A DNA stretch of 64,000 bases. It comes from SPJN01 sp965229935 (GTDB lineage Bacteria > Pseudomonadota > Alphaproteobacteria > SPJN01). The notes beneath the pieces were generated by a model. That model saw only the letters and a list, made by a program, of their open reading frames with translations, did not search any database and was not told the origin of the DNA. Where the stretch lies: positions 2,852,001 through 2,916,000 of the forward strand of contig CBDDKB010000002.1 in NCBI GenBank assembly GCA_965229935.1. The letters run 5' to 3'. How positions within the stretch are numbered: position 1 is the stretch's first letter; the number at the start of each line of letters is the position of its first letter. A program made the translations under genes and the position numbers. Of the stretch, positions 54,592 through 63,179 are shown in pieces.

Positions 54592-54867
54592 CTATTCTGC
54601 TGCGTCAGCCTCCGGTGTCGGGTCAACATGCACGAATGTGCGCTTCAGCTTGCCTTTGGCAAACCGAACCTGACCTTCAACCGTTGCAAAGATGGTGTGG
54701 TCCTTGCCAATGCCGACATTATCACCGGGATACCATTTCGTGCCACGCTGGCGCAGAATGATATTGCCGGGGATGACAGCTTCACCACCGAATTTTTTAA
54801 TACCCAAGCGACGACCGGCTGAATCGCGACCGTTACGGGATGAACCACCTGCCTTTTTATGTGCCAT
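54592..54867 (-). CDS. rpmA: 50S ribosomal protein L27
   Basis: The 91-residue product has the L27 signature AHKKAGGSSRNGRDS near 2-16 and GNIILRQRGTKWYPGDNVGIGKDHTIFA. It lies downstream of rplU with an intact N-terminal sequence and no cleavage propeptide. A short C-terminal Glu/Ala tail is present. Confidence 0.96.
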   Translation of the reverse strand: MAHKKAGGSSRNGRDSAGRRLGIKKFGGEAVIPGNIILRQRGTKWYPGDNVGIGKDHTIFATVEGQVRFAKGKLKRTFVHVDPTPEADAAE

Positions 54868-54895
54868 TTTGGTCTACCTTCCTTAACGCGCGGCC

Positions 54896-55207
54896 TTAGC
54901 CGACGATGTCCTTAATACGCAGCACTGTCAGCTGCTGACGATGGCCATTCTTGCGACGTGAATTGTGACGACGACGCTTTTTAAAGATGATGACCTTCTT
55001 GTCCTTGATCTGCTCCAAAACTTCGGCAGTAACAGAAGCACCATCAACAGTGGGAGAGCCCACCTTGACGCCTTCGCCTTCGCCGACCATCAGAACCTGA
55101 TCGAAAGTAACTGTTTCACCGGCTTCAACGGGGAGTTTTTCAACCCGTAGAACCTGATCTTTGGCAACGCGATACTGCTTGCCACCTGTTTTAATCACCG
55201 CAAACAT
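54896..55207 (-). CDS. rplU: 50S ribosomal protein L21
   Basis: The 103-residue product starts MFAVIKTGGKQYRVAKDQVLRVEKL and has the KKRRRHNSRRKNGHRQQ basic stretch of L21. First gene of the rplU-rpmA unit, 28 bases before rpmA. Confidence 0.96.
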   Translation of the reverse strand: MFAVIKTGGKQYRVAKDQVLRVEKLPVEAGETVTFDQVLMVGEGEGVKVGSPTVDGASVTAEVLEQIKDKKVIIFKKRRRHNSRRKNGHRQQLTVLRIKDIVG

Positions 55208-55556
55208 AGTGGTTTCCTTTGACTATGCGGTTACACCCGTCCGGTCCCGAAGGTTGCGCATTCTGACAAAAATGGCAGAATTTTGCGCTATTTCCGGCCC
55301 ATCTCGCCCAAAAGGCGGGGGCCGACCTGGCACCTGGCGTTCATCTGACACGGTTTTACCCGGATCAGAGGCGGGACTATACCCCGATTTTGGGTCCAGT
55401 CAATCAAAAGAAGGGTCGAAAACTGGCGCAATTTGGCGCGTTTCGCCGCAGTTTTTGGCAGATTGGCAGTAGTCGGCGAGAAAGGCTTGCACCCTGGGCG
55501 GGATGGCTTTACACCGCTGATCTCGACTTGTCCCGGATTTGCGGGACATTACATAG
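55208..55556. other. Gap between rplU and tRNA-Ser
   Basis: The 349 bases hold no gene I can support. It must contain the rplU promoter on the minus strand and the tRNA promoter on the plus strand; I could not fix either motif. Short repeats of GGCGC and TTGGC occur near 55425-55460. Confidence 0.5.
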
Positions 55557-55646
55557 GGAGAGTTGCCGGAGTGGTCGAACGGGGCGGTCTCGAAAACCGT
55601 TGTGCGCGCAAGCGTACCGAGGGTTCGAATCCCTCACTCTCCGCCA
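55557..55646 (+). tRNA. tRNA-Ser (CGA)
   Basis: The 90-nt tRNA includes a genome-encoded CCA. Acceptor GGAGAGT/ACTCTCC pairs fully; the anticodon loop CTCGAAA gives CGA; the long variable arm (TTGTGCGCGCAAGCGTACC) is typical of serine; the T loop is GTTCGAATC. Sequences to its right are AT-rich accessory DNA, so its 3' end is a likely integration site. Confidence 0.95.
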
Positions 55647-56095
55647 TAAATTTTGGTAAGATATTGTTATTAAATATAATAACTTGATATTTTTTATTTG
55701 GGCCCACATTTAGACCCACAATGGTCAATAGCGGTTGGATGGTCAGTGCCTGTCGTTTGAGTCAAGTTGTCTATTTGGGGTCGGGCTAAAGGCGCGGCGT
55801 ATCGAATAGCTGATTTGCGCATCTGAACAACAGTGCTTTAGGTGTTTTAAGTGCTGAACAGCCCTATCTGAATTGCGAGTGGGCGGAGATGGGGGAGATG
55901 GTTAGATGTTGGGTTGGTTAGAAATATTTCAATAAAAATAGATATTTAAACGGTTCGCTGCAGCTGCGACTTAACTTAAAATCAGTTGCAAAACCCCGTA
56001 CGGAAACTATATTATGTTTATATCGTTTATGTTCAATTTTGTCTGAATTGCTTCTGTAACGGGATTGCGATGCAAAAAGGTGTTGGGGCAAAAAT
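55647..56095. other. AT-rich gap between tRNA-Ser and the HIT gene
   Basis: There is no gene here. The base composition becomes visibly AT-rich directly after the tRNA, the first sign of imported DNA. A candidate promoter for the HIT operon is at 55986-56013. I saw no integrase gene, so if an integrase exists it is at the other end, outside the window. Confidence 0.5.
55986..56013 (+). promoter_or_regulatory. Candidate sigma70-type promoter of the HIT operon
   Basis: TTGCAA (55986-55991) and TATATT (56008-56013) have a 16-bp spacer, about 80 bases before the HIT start. The motif match is moderate and is not tested. Confidence 0.35.
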
Positions 56096-56749
56096 ATGAG
56101 TATTCAGTCTAGAACAAATAGCAAGTCAACACGTTTTGCCTCCTTGTTTGCAAAACGTAAAAGCGATTGCTCGCAATCTGTTTTCGATACAATTCTTTGG
56201 GAAAACGAAGATGTAGTAGTCGTGCCGACGCTGGGATCAATAGTTTCTAACTGGATGCTCATTATCCCTAAGGATCACTATCTTAATTTTCACGAGTGGA
56301 GCGAACAAAAGTTAATCTCAATTGACAGCGTGCTTCGAGAAGTGGTTGAGGGCTTGTGTATAAATGATAGCGATTGGATTTCTTTTGAGCACGGGCCCAA
56401 AGTCGCTGGTACAAATATCGGATGTGGAGTGGATTACGCCCATTTGCACTTGCTAGCAAATGCTCCATTTTCATTTGAAGACATGGTTTTAGAGACAAAA
56501 AAGAGGACTCATTGGCTTAGTTGGAGGCAGGCGGACCTGAAAGAGATGCATAACCACCTTCTAAATGACTCCTCCTATTTGATGCTAACCGATCATCGCA
56601 GTTCCTTTGTGGCTAGTGAGGTTGAGGGAATTGGCTCGCAGTTTATGCGGAGGGTAATCTCTACGTTAGTTGATCTCCCGGATCATTGGGATTATAGAGC
56701 GTTTCCAGAAACAGCGAATGCTATGGAAACACGTCGCCGCTTCGCTTAG
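56096..56749 (+). CDS. HIT-family protein with modified histidine triad
   Basis: This 217-residue protein carries a HIT-type nucleotide-binding fold: strands VVVVPTLGSIVSNWMLIIPKDH at 40-61, FEHG at 97-100 and the triad segment YAHLHLL at 114-120. In the HxHxHxx motif the first His is Tyr (Y114), with the central H116 (the nucleophile in the family) and H118 kept. HIT enzymes hydrolyse or transfer nucleotidyl groups (for example Ap4A, AMP-lysine or GMP derivatives), so this one probably acts on a nucleotide. It begins on ATG 56096 with GGGG 7 bases upstream, and the next gene starts 37 bases after its stop. First of a three-gene operon. Confidence 0.7.
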   Translation: MSIQSRTNSKSTRFASLFAKRKSDCSQSVFDTILWENEDVVVVPTLGSIVSNWMLIIPKDHYLNFHEWSEQKLISIDSVLREVVEGLCINDSDWISFEHGPKVAGTNIGCGVDYAHLHLLANAPFSFEDMVLETKKRTHWLSWRQADLKEMHNHLLNDSSYLMLTDHRSSFVASEVEGIGSQFMRRVISTLVDLPDHWDYRAFPETANAMETRRRFA

Positions 56750-56786
56750 AGTCCCAAACGATACTATTCGTGGGTGGGGCGTTACT

Positions 56787-57395
56787 ATGCCGGACAATGA
56801 GAATAAGCCAAATGAAAGTGACGTCGCAAAAGGTGTTCGCGACGCTCGCCCGCTTGGGCAATGGAAAACTCAATACCCTGATGCTCGCAAAGCGATAAAT
56901 CTGGAGGCTTGGCTTCTAGTTGGTTATCTCATTGTGTCGTTTTCAGCTGCCTGTTACTTCATAAGTTTGACGGATCAGGAAGTGTTGCTTGAGCGTTGTG
57001 GGGGTCTATTTTCCTATTGTGCTGAAGATGACAGCCCTGCGCTGCTTTTTAGCGTCAAATTTCATTACATTGCTATATTTTTTGTGGGCATGCTCGGTAG
57101 CGTCACTTATTCGATAAAATGGCTTGTTCATTCGGTTGCGAAGTCTCTCTGGCATTTGGATCGGCGTTATTGGCGCTTGATGACCCCACTCGTCGGGGGA
57201 ATTTATGCGAATGTGGTGCTGACCTTTTTTGGCGGCGGCCTTCCCCTAGCCATTGTGGTTTCTGAGCAAAATTCTCAAGTGTCGGAATGGGCTCCGTCGC
57301 TTGCTATGGCCTTCTTAATTGGTTATTTCTCGGACGGTGTTAGCGGCCTTCTCACAAAGATAGCCAACGTGATTTTCGGTACCATTGAGAAGTGA
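56787..57395 (+). CDS. Four-helix membrane protein in the HIT operon
   Basis: The 202-residue protein starts with a polar 40-residue segment and then has four predicted membrane helices: about 41-61, 93-115, 131-157 and 170-187. The end (AMAFLIGYFSDGVSGLLTKIANVIFG) resembles C-terminal segments of bacterial membrane proteins of unknown role. No catalytic motif is visible. I chose ATG 56787; the frame is open upstream over the HIT gene, but that part is antiphase to HIT. Its stop overlaps the GTG of the next gene by 4 bases, so it is translationally coupled to the fusion enzyme. A pore-forming or sensor/effector role is conceivable, but this is inference. Confidence 0.7.
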   Translation: MPDNENKPNESDVAKGVRDARPLGQWKTQYPDARKAINLEAWLLVGYLIVSFSAACYFISLTDQEVLLERCGGLFSYCAEDDSPALLFSVKFHYIAIFFVGMLGSVTYSIKWLVHSVAKSLWHLDRRYWRLMTPLVGGIYANVVLTFFGGGLPLAIVVSEQNSQVSEWAPSLAMAFLIGYFSDGVSGLLTKIANVIFGTIEK

Positions 57396-59815
57396 GCGAA
57401 GCCGAAGTTCTATTTTCGGCGGACTTGGAGCCCATTGAGTGGGGCCAACGCGATGGTTACGCTCGGAGGTTCGGGGCTAAAGCGGCGGGTTTACTTTGCA
57501 TTCCCAGGGCTTGGACACTGCCATTTGCGCTTTTGACAGCGGAGCAAGCGGAAAGAATCTGTGGTCTCACCGAGGATCGATTTCCAGAGGTCGTTGGACT
57601 CGAAAATATCCGTCGGCTCGGTGAGTTGGCAACTGTTACCAAGTCGCTGTATGTGCGCTCTAGTGTAGTGGGCGAAACGATCTGGGATCGTGGTGAATAT
57701 ACTAGTCAAACAATAGCTTTTAACGAGGGAAGCTTCGTCTCGGATTTGTTGGGGGCGATTGATGTCGTTAGGCGGTCTGCTGACGGAAAACCTTGTGGTA
57801 TTGTGGTTCAAGCTGCTGAGTTATCGCCTACGGCGTTAGGAGAATTTGGAAATCTCATCAGGGTAACCAAGACTAGAGATCAGTGGGAGCTCAGTTACCG
57901 ACACCCCGCGCCAAAGGTGCTGAGGTATAATAGCCAAAGAGATGTGGCGGCTTCTCCTTCAAATTCACTTACGCTCGTGTCGAATGCGCAGACAGCAAGA
58001 TTTTTTGGAAAAATATCTGCTTGGATAAATAACGAGTTGGTGCGGGGGTTTGGAAGCCGCGTAAATTGTGAATGGGTGATAGTAGATCGGAATCTGTTTT
58101 TGGTCCAAATTGACGAAGAAACGGAAGACCCGTTTGGTATAAACCCGTATCAGCAGAGAATCCGGCCAATAAAAGACTCAGGTGCATGTGGCGGAGAGTT
58201 AGTGCGAATGCCGGACCAGGTTGACTACGCTGCGTGGGACAAGTTGAAGGTAATCTCTGAGCTCTGGGCACCTGATGAGGATGATCGGCCTACATTGTTT
58301 TTTGTACCATTAGAAGCATATGACCGCCTTTCTGACGAGGAAGCGTGCCTCAGAATGTCTGATGAGTTAAAGCAATTTGTGGGTTTGGACGATATCGTTG
58401 TTCGAACTAGCGTTCGAAGCGATCGTGAGAAAGTCCTGAATCTCCCTCGGACTGAAGGAGTGACTGCGGTAGATGCAGCAAATTGGTGCTTGGCGAAGAA
58501 GAACGAATTTCTTGAAAGGGGAATTAGCCTTTCAGATAGAGCGTTTATAATTCACAGGTTCTTAGATGCACGTTCCTCAGCGTGGGTGAAAGCTGAACCC
58601 GATTCTAGCTATGTGGTTGTTCACGGACTGTGGGGGTTGCCGGACGCGTTGCAATTCTGCCCGTACGATAAGTGGGATGTGCACGTCCAATCAAAAGCGA
58701 TTACTGAGTACGCGGAATATAAATCTCACATGTTGGTGCCGAAGGAAAGCGGGGAGTGGAAGCTTGATCGAATTCAAAATGATCTAGGGCGTAGTTTGTC
58801 TTTGTCGCGTTCTCAGGTGTTGGAGGTTTCTGAGCGGACGGTTCAGATTGCAAAGAGAATAGGGCGTGCGGTTCATGTTATGTGGTTTGTTGGATGTGAT
58901 CATCCGGTCAGAGGCAGTATTTGTATTCCTTGGTATTGGGTAGACGCACCGACGCACTCTGTGAATCCAGACCGAAATAGATATAGAGAGATAACGATTA
59001 AAAATTTCAACGATGTCGATCGCATTGTTGAGGGACAGCTTAATCTTGCGAACGCTGCATTGAAGTTACTGCCGGAAACCCAAAGTCTGATGCGTAACAA
59101 AAAGCTTATTTCAAAAGTTGCCAATTTTTCGATTGATAACTCTGTTCCAGTATTGCTTGAGGGGTCGACGCTTGCGCACGCATACTATGAATTGCAACGA
59201 GCTGGGTGTGTGGTTGTCGCGACCGGAGAAAAGGATCATGAGCGTATCCGACGTCCGCAATTGTTTGGCAAATTGGTTAGGGACAAAATCCCGCAGAAAA
59301 TCTTAAACAATGATGAATCTGAATCTACCTTTATGGTGCCCCAAAACCTAAAGGAGCGATTCCTTGTCGGGAAGTTATTGGAAGAGGCGATTGAGGTTCG
59401 CGAAGCAGGTGATCAAGAAGATCGACTTAGTGAGTTGGCTGATCTGTATGAGGTTTTTAAGGCTCTCAGTGAAGTGGCAGGCTTGAGCATTGATGATATT
59501 GTGCTGGCCGCTGAGAGTAAGAAAGAGAAAGCTGGCGGTTTCGATCAAGGGCTTGTTTTGATGCAAACAGGTCTTTTGGGGGCCAAGCGTGCCGGGGTGA
59601 CGGGGCTTGAGAAAATGACGCCTTCGGTCATGTTCAATAAGATTGCAGATGAACTGTATGAAATACCATTCTCATTTTTTGGTTTTGCTGGCCTAGGTGA
59701 ACCCTGGACGCTGACATTTCCCGACAACGGCGTGCAAGTTGTAGTCCATTTACTACCAGACAGGATCAGCATCAAAATCGAGCGCTTAGCTGAGCAGTTG
59801 GGGTTCGAATTCTAA
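57392..59815 (+). CDS. PEP-synthase-like ATP-grasp/MazG-like pyrophosphohydrolase fusion
   Basis: The 807-residue fusion has several modules. Residues 1-245 resemble the PEP/pyruvate-binding ATP-grasp: GAKAAGL (28-34), VRSSVVGE (88-95), CEWVI...LFLVQ (227-239). Residues about 295-500 look like a second, more diverged copy: VVRTSVRSD (336-344), IIHRF (386-390), WGLPDAL (414-420). Residues 580-610 resemble the swivelling phosphohistidine domain, with H596 in LLEGSTLAHAY. Residues 624-715 are MazG-like: KLVRDKIP (627-634), EEAIE (664-668) and ELAD (681-684), the EExxE/ExxD metal-binding pattern of NTP pyrophosphohydrolases. The final 90 residues are unassigned. It starts at GTG 57392, overlapping the membrane-protein stop. 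Possibly it makes or hydrolyses a phosphorylated nucleotide or PEP-derived signal; no function is known to me. Confidence 0.7.
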   Translation: MSEAEVLFSADLEPIEWGQRDGYARRFGAKAAGLLCIPRAWTLPFALLTAEQAERICGLTEDRFPEVVGLENIRRLGELATVTKSLYVRSSVVGETIWDRGEYTSQTIAFNEGSFVSDLLGAIDVVRRSADGKPCGIVVQAAELSPTALGEFGNLIRVTKTRDQWELSYRHPAPKVLRYNSQRDVAASPSNSLTLVSNAQTARFFGKISAWINNELVRGFGSRVNCEWVIVDRNLFLVQIDEETEDPFGINPYQQRIRPIKDSGACGGELVRMPDQVDYAAWDKLKVISELWAPDEDDRPTLFFVPLEAYDRLSDEEACLRMSDELKQFVGLDDIVVRTSVRSDREKVLNLPRTEGVTAVDAANWCLAKKNEFLERGISLSDRAFIIHRFLDARSSAWVKAEPDSSYVVVHGLWGLPDALQFCPYDKWDVHVQSKAITEYAEYKSHMLVPKESGEWKLDRIQNDLGRSLSLSRSQVLEVSERTVQIAKRIGRAVHVMWFVGCDHPVRGSICIPWYWVDAPTHSVNPDRNRYREITIKNFNDVDRIVEGQLNLANAALKLLPETQSLMRNKKLISKVANFSIDNSVPVLLEGSTLAHAYYELQRAGCVVVATGEKDHERIRRPQLFGKLVRDKIPQKILNNDESESTFMVPQNLKERFLVGKLLEEAIEVREAGDQEDRLSELADLYEVFKALSEVAGLSIDDIVLAAESKKEKAGGFDQGLVLMQTGLLGAKRAGVTGLEKMTPSVMFNKIADELYEIPFSFFGFAGLGEPWTLTFPDNGVQVVVHLLPDRISIKIERLAEQLGFEF

Positions 59816-59921
59816 AGAGTTGCCATGCGAAGCTATCTTGCCTGTTGGGAGTGTTAGGGGCTTTGAGCGCGTAGATGGCGCGACTGCGTGTTTGGTGCTC
59901 CGCATATAAATTTGCGGGGGA

Positions 59922-60896
59922 ATGAATTATAAATGTAGAGGGTACGGTAGTGACGGGCGATTGGTTGACACACAAGTCGACTTAGAACAGATTTTCGATC
60001 CTATGACTGGAAAATCTGATTGCAAGTACATTGCCTACATTGATGAGGCGGGTGACGATGGGCTGAAATCGGTTCGACCGTTGGACCCGACTGGGTCCAG
60101 CGAATGGTTGGTTTTGTCAGCTGCTGTGATAGATGCATCGCGTGAGGAAGAGATTCCACAATGGAAGGATGCTATCCATACAAAGCTGTGGAATCAGCAG
60201 TCCCGCGATCTGCATTTTCAGAAGTTGAGTGCCAGCAAAAAGTTGATTGTTTGCCGCGAAGTGGCGAAACTTCCAGTCAGGTTGTTTGTGGTTTGCTCAA
60301 ACAAACAAAACATGCGGGGCTACCGGAATCCGCGAGCGGAGCAAATCCCTTCGAAGAACTGGTTTTATTGTTGGATGACCCGTCTCTTGCTGGAGCGCGT
60401 GACCCATTTTGTTGCCTGGCATTCGCAGCAGAAATTTGAGCGAACTGAAAAGGTGCGTGTTGAATTCAGTAACCGTGGCGGGATGTCCTACTCACAGTTT
60501 CGTGCATACTTGACCTTCATGTGGACAAAGGGGGAGAATAATTTTTTGAGGGCTGGCAGTATCGATTGGGATGTCATCGACAAAGCAGAATTTTACACCT
60601 ATCCGCACCATATTCGCCCAGGGCTATTTCTCCCTGATGTTACAGCTAGCGCATTTTTTAAGGCTTGTGATATTCACAATACTGGTGCGATTGACACCAG
60701 GTTCGCGGAAGCATTATCGCCGAGAATAGCGAGGCCTTGTGATGATATTGCCAATGATGCTTCTGGGTATGGTCTAAAATTGATGCCCCGATACTCAAAT
60801 GCACCGATCACGGATGACCAACGGGCCATATTTAGACAATTCGGCTACCCAAAGGAATGGTGGGCCCCGGACCCGCTTCCCCCAAGCGCTTTCTAG
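59922..60896 (+). CDS. DUF3800 domain protein
   Basis: The 324-residue protein has the DUF3800 signature YIDEAGDDG near residue 39, with WLVLSAAVI, the LHFQKLSASKK segment near 97, and FVVCSNKQNMR. DUF3800 proteins are soluble, RNase-H-like-fold proteins common in mobile elements and defence islands; function unknown. The start may be ATG 59922 (poor ribosome site, GGGGG one base upstream) or ATG 60003. It is on the same strand as the HIT operon, 106 bases downstream, and may be separate. Confidence 0.75.
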   Translation: MNYKCRGYGSDGRLVDTQVDLEQIFDPMTGKSDCKYIAYIDEAGDDGLKSVRPLDPTGSSEWLVLSAAVIDASREEEIPQWKDAIHTKLWNQQSRDLHFQKLSASKKLIVCREVAKLPVRLFVVCSNKQNMRGYRNPRAEQIPSKNWFYCWMTRLLLERVTHFVAWHSQQKFERTEKVRVEFSNRGGMSYSQFRAYLTFMWTKGENNFLRAGSIDWDVIDKAEFYTYPHHIRPGLFLPDVTASAFFKACDIHNTGAIDTRFAEALSPRIARPCDDIANDASGYGLKLMPRYSNAPITDDQRAIFRQFGYPKEWWAPDPLPPSAF

Positions 60897-61381
60897 GACA
60901 GCTGTCTTCGCTGACCGTCACTTGGGCGTCGTTACTCAGTTAAGGAACAACACGGGTAACCCGGCGACCGACAATGATTCTACGATCAAAACAAGAATCC
61001 GTCAATGAATCCAGGTGGATAATTGATATGCGCTTGTGGGGATTGAGGGGGCTGGGGAAGCTTAGTATTGGACCATGCGCTAACTTCCCTGGTTGTGTGG
61101 GGCGTTGATCTGCTGAGGATGTGGCTTATCTTCTTTCAAATCGCTGCGAGTTAGCCCTAGAGTTACATGTTCCGCATATTCAAAATTACGGCAGGCCGAT
61201 GTCGTGATCTAAGCGTGGCTCAAACAGTACGACCATCTGCGGTCGCATCTGGCACTCACCATGAGGCCGCAAGCGCCAGAAACCATATGGCAAACTGGTG
61301 CATACAAAAGGGGGCCTTGCAAGGGCTGTGAAAAAGCTGAATCGTTTTGCGAAAAAACCCCGCAATGAACCAGCGGTCAGC
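60897..61381. other. Gap with IS3-type transposase remnant
   Basis: 485 bases with no intact gene; the only recognisable item is the transposase tail at 61213-61368. The remainder looks like degraded DNA. Confidence 0.6.
61213..61368 (+). pseudogene. IS3-family transposase C-terminal remnant
   Basis: The frame from 61213 reads AWLKQYDHLRSHLAL, then TMRPQAPETIW, matching the end of IS3-family orfB (the usual WxxxYNxxRPHSAL...RPPAPE form), then drifts to a stop at 61366. An in-frame stop lies immediately upstream (61210-61212), so only this short end survives. No terminal inverted repeats were identified. Confidence 0.6.
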
Positions 61382-62335
61382 CTAGGTGATGTATTTTCGA
61401 TAAACGTTGATGAGCCCGGCTAGAATAAATGGCGATCCAAATGACAAAATCAAATAGACAATTGTTTCATTGTACTCGTTGCGAATTTCGCGCGAAAGCG
61501 GTTCAAATGTGAAGAGGATAAAGGGCGAAACTGCCATCCAAATCACGGACCAAAATGTCCAGAGGCGGACTCGTTTGTCCTCCCATCTGCTGGTTAGAGC
61601 CAGTGGGATAATAAACAGACACAGTGCGCTTAATACCCAAATTGTAGAGAATATTCCTAAATTTTGCATGATCTGATGAAGGGGGTCACTGCCAGCAATA
61701 ATCAAAAAGAAGACGGGCCATGCAGCGATTGCAAGCGAGAGTATTTTGCGGTGTTGTGAGGCGGTTTCGCGAAAGGTCTTAAATTTGACTGTGGAGTTTT
61801 CGGGTTGCTTTTTGTTTGCATGTGGGGCGTCCATGACACGCGCAGTTTCGGGTGCCGGGGTCATTTCCGCCCACCGCCTAGCCAAATAAAATGAGTTTAT
61901 CAGCCAAATAATGGGATTGAGCGAGAGCGCGATAAGTGCTGCAAAAGCATACTTGTTTCGCAGCAGCGCAGGTATGCCGAGGGCTATCCAAAACCCCCCT
62001 AGAAAAATTCTGATTGTTGCGACGTTCTGTGAGTTTGGCTTGTCTGAGATGAATTCTCCGACCCCTGCCAATAACACAAAGGTCCCCGCTGCAATCATCG
62101 AAATAGTCCAGTAGTAGCCCCAACGAAACCTTTTTGTACTAGGTTGTGCAGCCAACCTGTGTTTGTCCAAGTTTATCGCAAAGGGAATTGGGAGCAAAAC
62201 AAGAAACAAAAAAAATCCTGCAACCAAGTACGCGACAAAAGTAGGGGGGCCTTCATTCACGTATGCTTGGGCTGGTGCGGTGAGCAGGAAGTTTGCGAAT
62301 GCGCCGCCTGTGCAGGCTACCAAAAGTTTTTTCAT
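61382..62335 (-). CDS. Multi-pass membrane protein of unknown function
   Basis: The 317-residue product starts at ATG 62335 (GGGGGAT 5-6 bases upstream), with a signal-like hydrophobic start (MKKLLVACTGGAFANFLLTAPAQA), then about nine hydrophobic segments in the rest (FVAYLVAGFFLFLVLLPIPFAI, ISMIAAGTFVLLAGVG, FLGGFWIALGIPALL and so on). A longer frame to 62500 is possible but lacks a ribosome site. I do not recognise the family. Composition is AT-rich like the rest of the island. Confidence 0.6.
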   Translation of the reverse strand: MKKLLVACTGGAFANFLLTAPAQAYVNEGPPTFVAYLVAGFFLFLVLLPIPFAINLDKHRLAAQPSTKRFRWGYYWTISMIAAGTFVLLAGVGEFISDKPNSQNVATIRIFLGGFWIALGIPALLRNKYAFAALIALSLNPIIWLINSFYLARRWAEMTPAPETARVMDAPHANKKQPENSTVKFKTFRETASQHRKILSLAIAAWPVFFLIIAGSDPLHQIMQNLGIFSTIWVLSALCLFIIPLALTSRWEDKRVRLWTFWSVIWMAVSPFILFTFEPLSREIRNEYNETIVYLILSFGSPFILAGLINVYRKYIT

Positions 62336-62453
62336 GTGATCCCCCATATTTGGTGAGCCCAGATTATTCTGGAGCAACCCCTTTTGCGCGTTTAGTTGGT
62401 TCTGTGCAGCTGGGTGCATAATTGGCTTCGGTTTCGATGCGCGAATGACCGGC

Positions 62454-62810
62454 TTAACCATCGTCCTGTTTACCCTCAAACGGCAAAATATCCGCACCAT
62501 TGGCCCGCCAACGCATAGTGTCGGCCATATGCTTGATTTTAGCTCGTCTTAGCGCTTCTGCCCGGTAGCCATCGGCTTCAGTTTCAGGCCTGTTAGCATC
62601 TCTGTCGAGGGCAGCAAGCTCTTCTTCAGTGCGCTGCTTCGGCGGGCGTGGCCGCAAAGGAATCACATTTTCCGCTGATTTTACCTGCAGCGCGGTTAGC
62701 GCATTTAGCACACGTGCTCTTACCTCTTCACGACTTCCCTCAGTGCCGATCAAAAAATATTGACCATTCCGCATTGCTTCAAATCGCTTTTCATCAATCT
62801 CGTCGCTCAT
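62454..62810 (-). CDS. Small acidic/basic protein of unknown function
   Basis: The 118-residue hydrophilic product starts MSDEIDEKRFEAMRNGQYF, with a Pro/Arg-rich middle (RPRPPKQRTEEEL) and a helical C-terminus (ALRRAKIKHMADTMRWRA). GGGGGA lies about 10 bases before the ATG. Its strand and position match the ATPase gene at 63332, with a 520-base gap between, so it may be part of the same element. No known family. Confidence 0.5.
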   Translation of the reverse strand: MSDEIDEKRFEAMRNGQYFLIGTEGSREEVRARVLNALTALQVKSAENVIPLRPRPPKQRTEEELAALDRDANRPETEADGYRAEALRRAKIKHMADTMRWRANGADILPFEGKQDDG

Positions 62811-63179
62811 AGAGACAGTCCCCCAGTGCTTGCTCGCTTTTCCCTAGAATGGGATGCAGACTGTTGGGGCTTTGAAAGTGAAGATCGGGACAATAAGCAA
62901 TCAGACAAAACAAAGTTTCGCCGAAATATTAAACGTCGCATGTTTTTCCAAGGCACCCGTTTCCCTGTTGGCCGTGGTGCATGTCTTTTAGTGTGTTGAG
63001 CGTAAACACATACTCAGATTGAGTCAAACGACTTTGTTCGGGCACCAAGCGGTGCGAAACATATCATTGTTTCCACCGATTGTAGGGATAGTTTTTCGAG
63101 GTTGTTTATTATCCGTATGCCTTTGAAATGGCCGATGAGAGAGGGCACGAGGAGTTGACCTATTCAGTTTGGGGGCCCC

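Noticed and set aside
55509..55709. Minus-strand open frame over the tRNA-Ser
   Set aside because: It is the antisense of the tRNA (its WRRVRDSNPR peptide is a known artefact of tRNA-Ser genes).
59800..59815. GGTTCGAATTCT at the end of the fusion gene as a second attachment site
   Set aside because: Only the short GGTTCGAAT core matches the tRNA T-arm and it codes for the natural C-terminus; the match does not extend into the tRNA 3' end.
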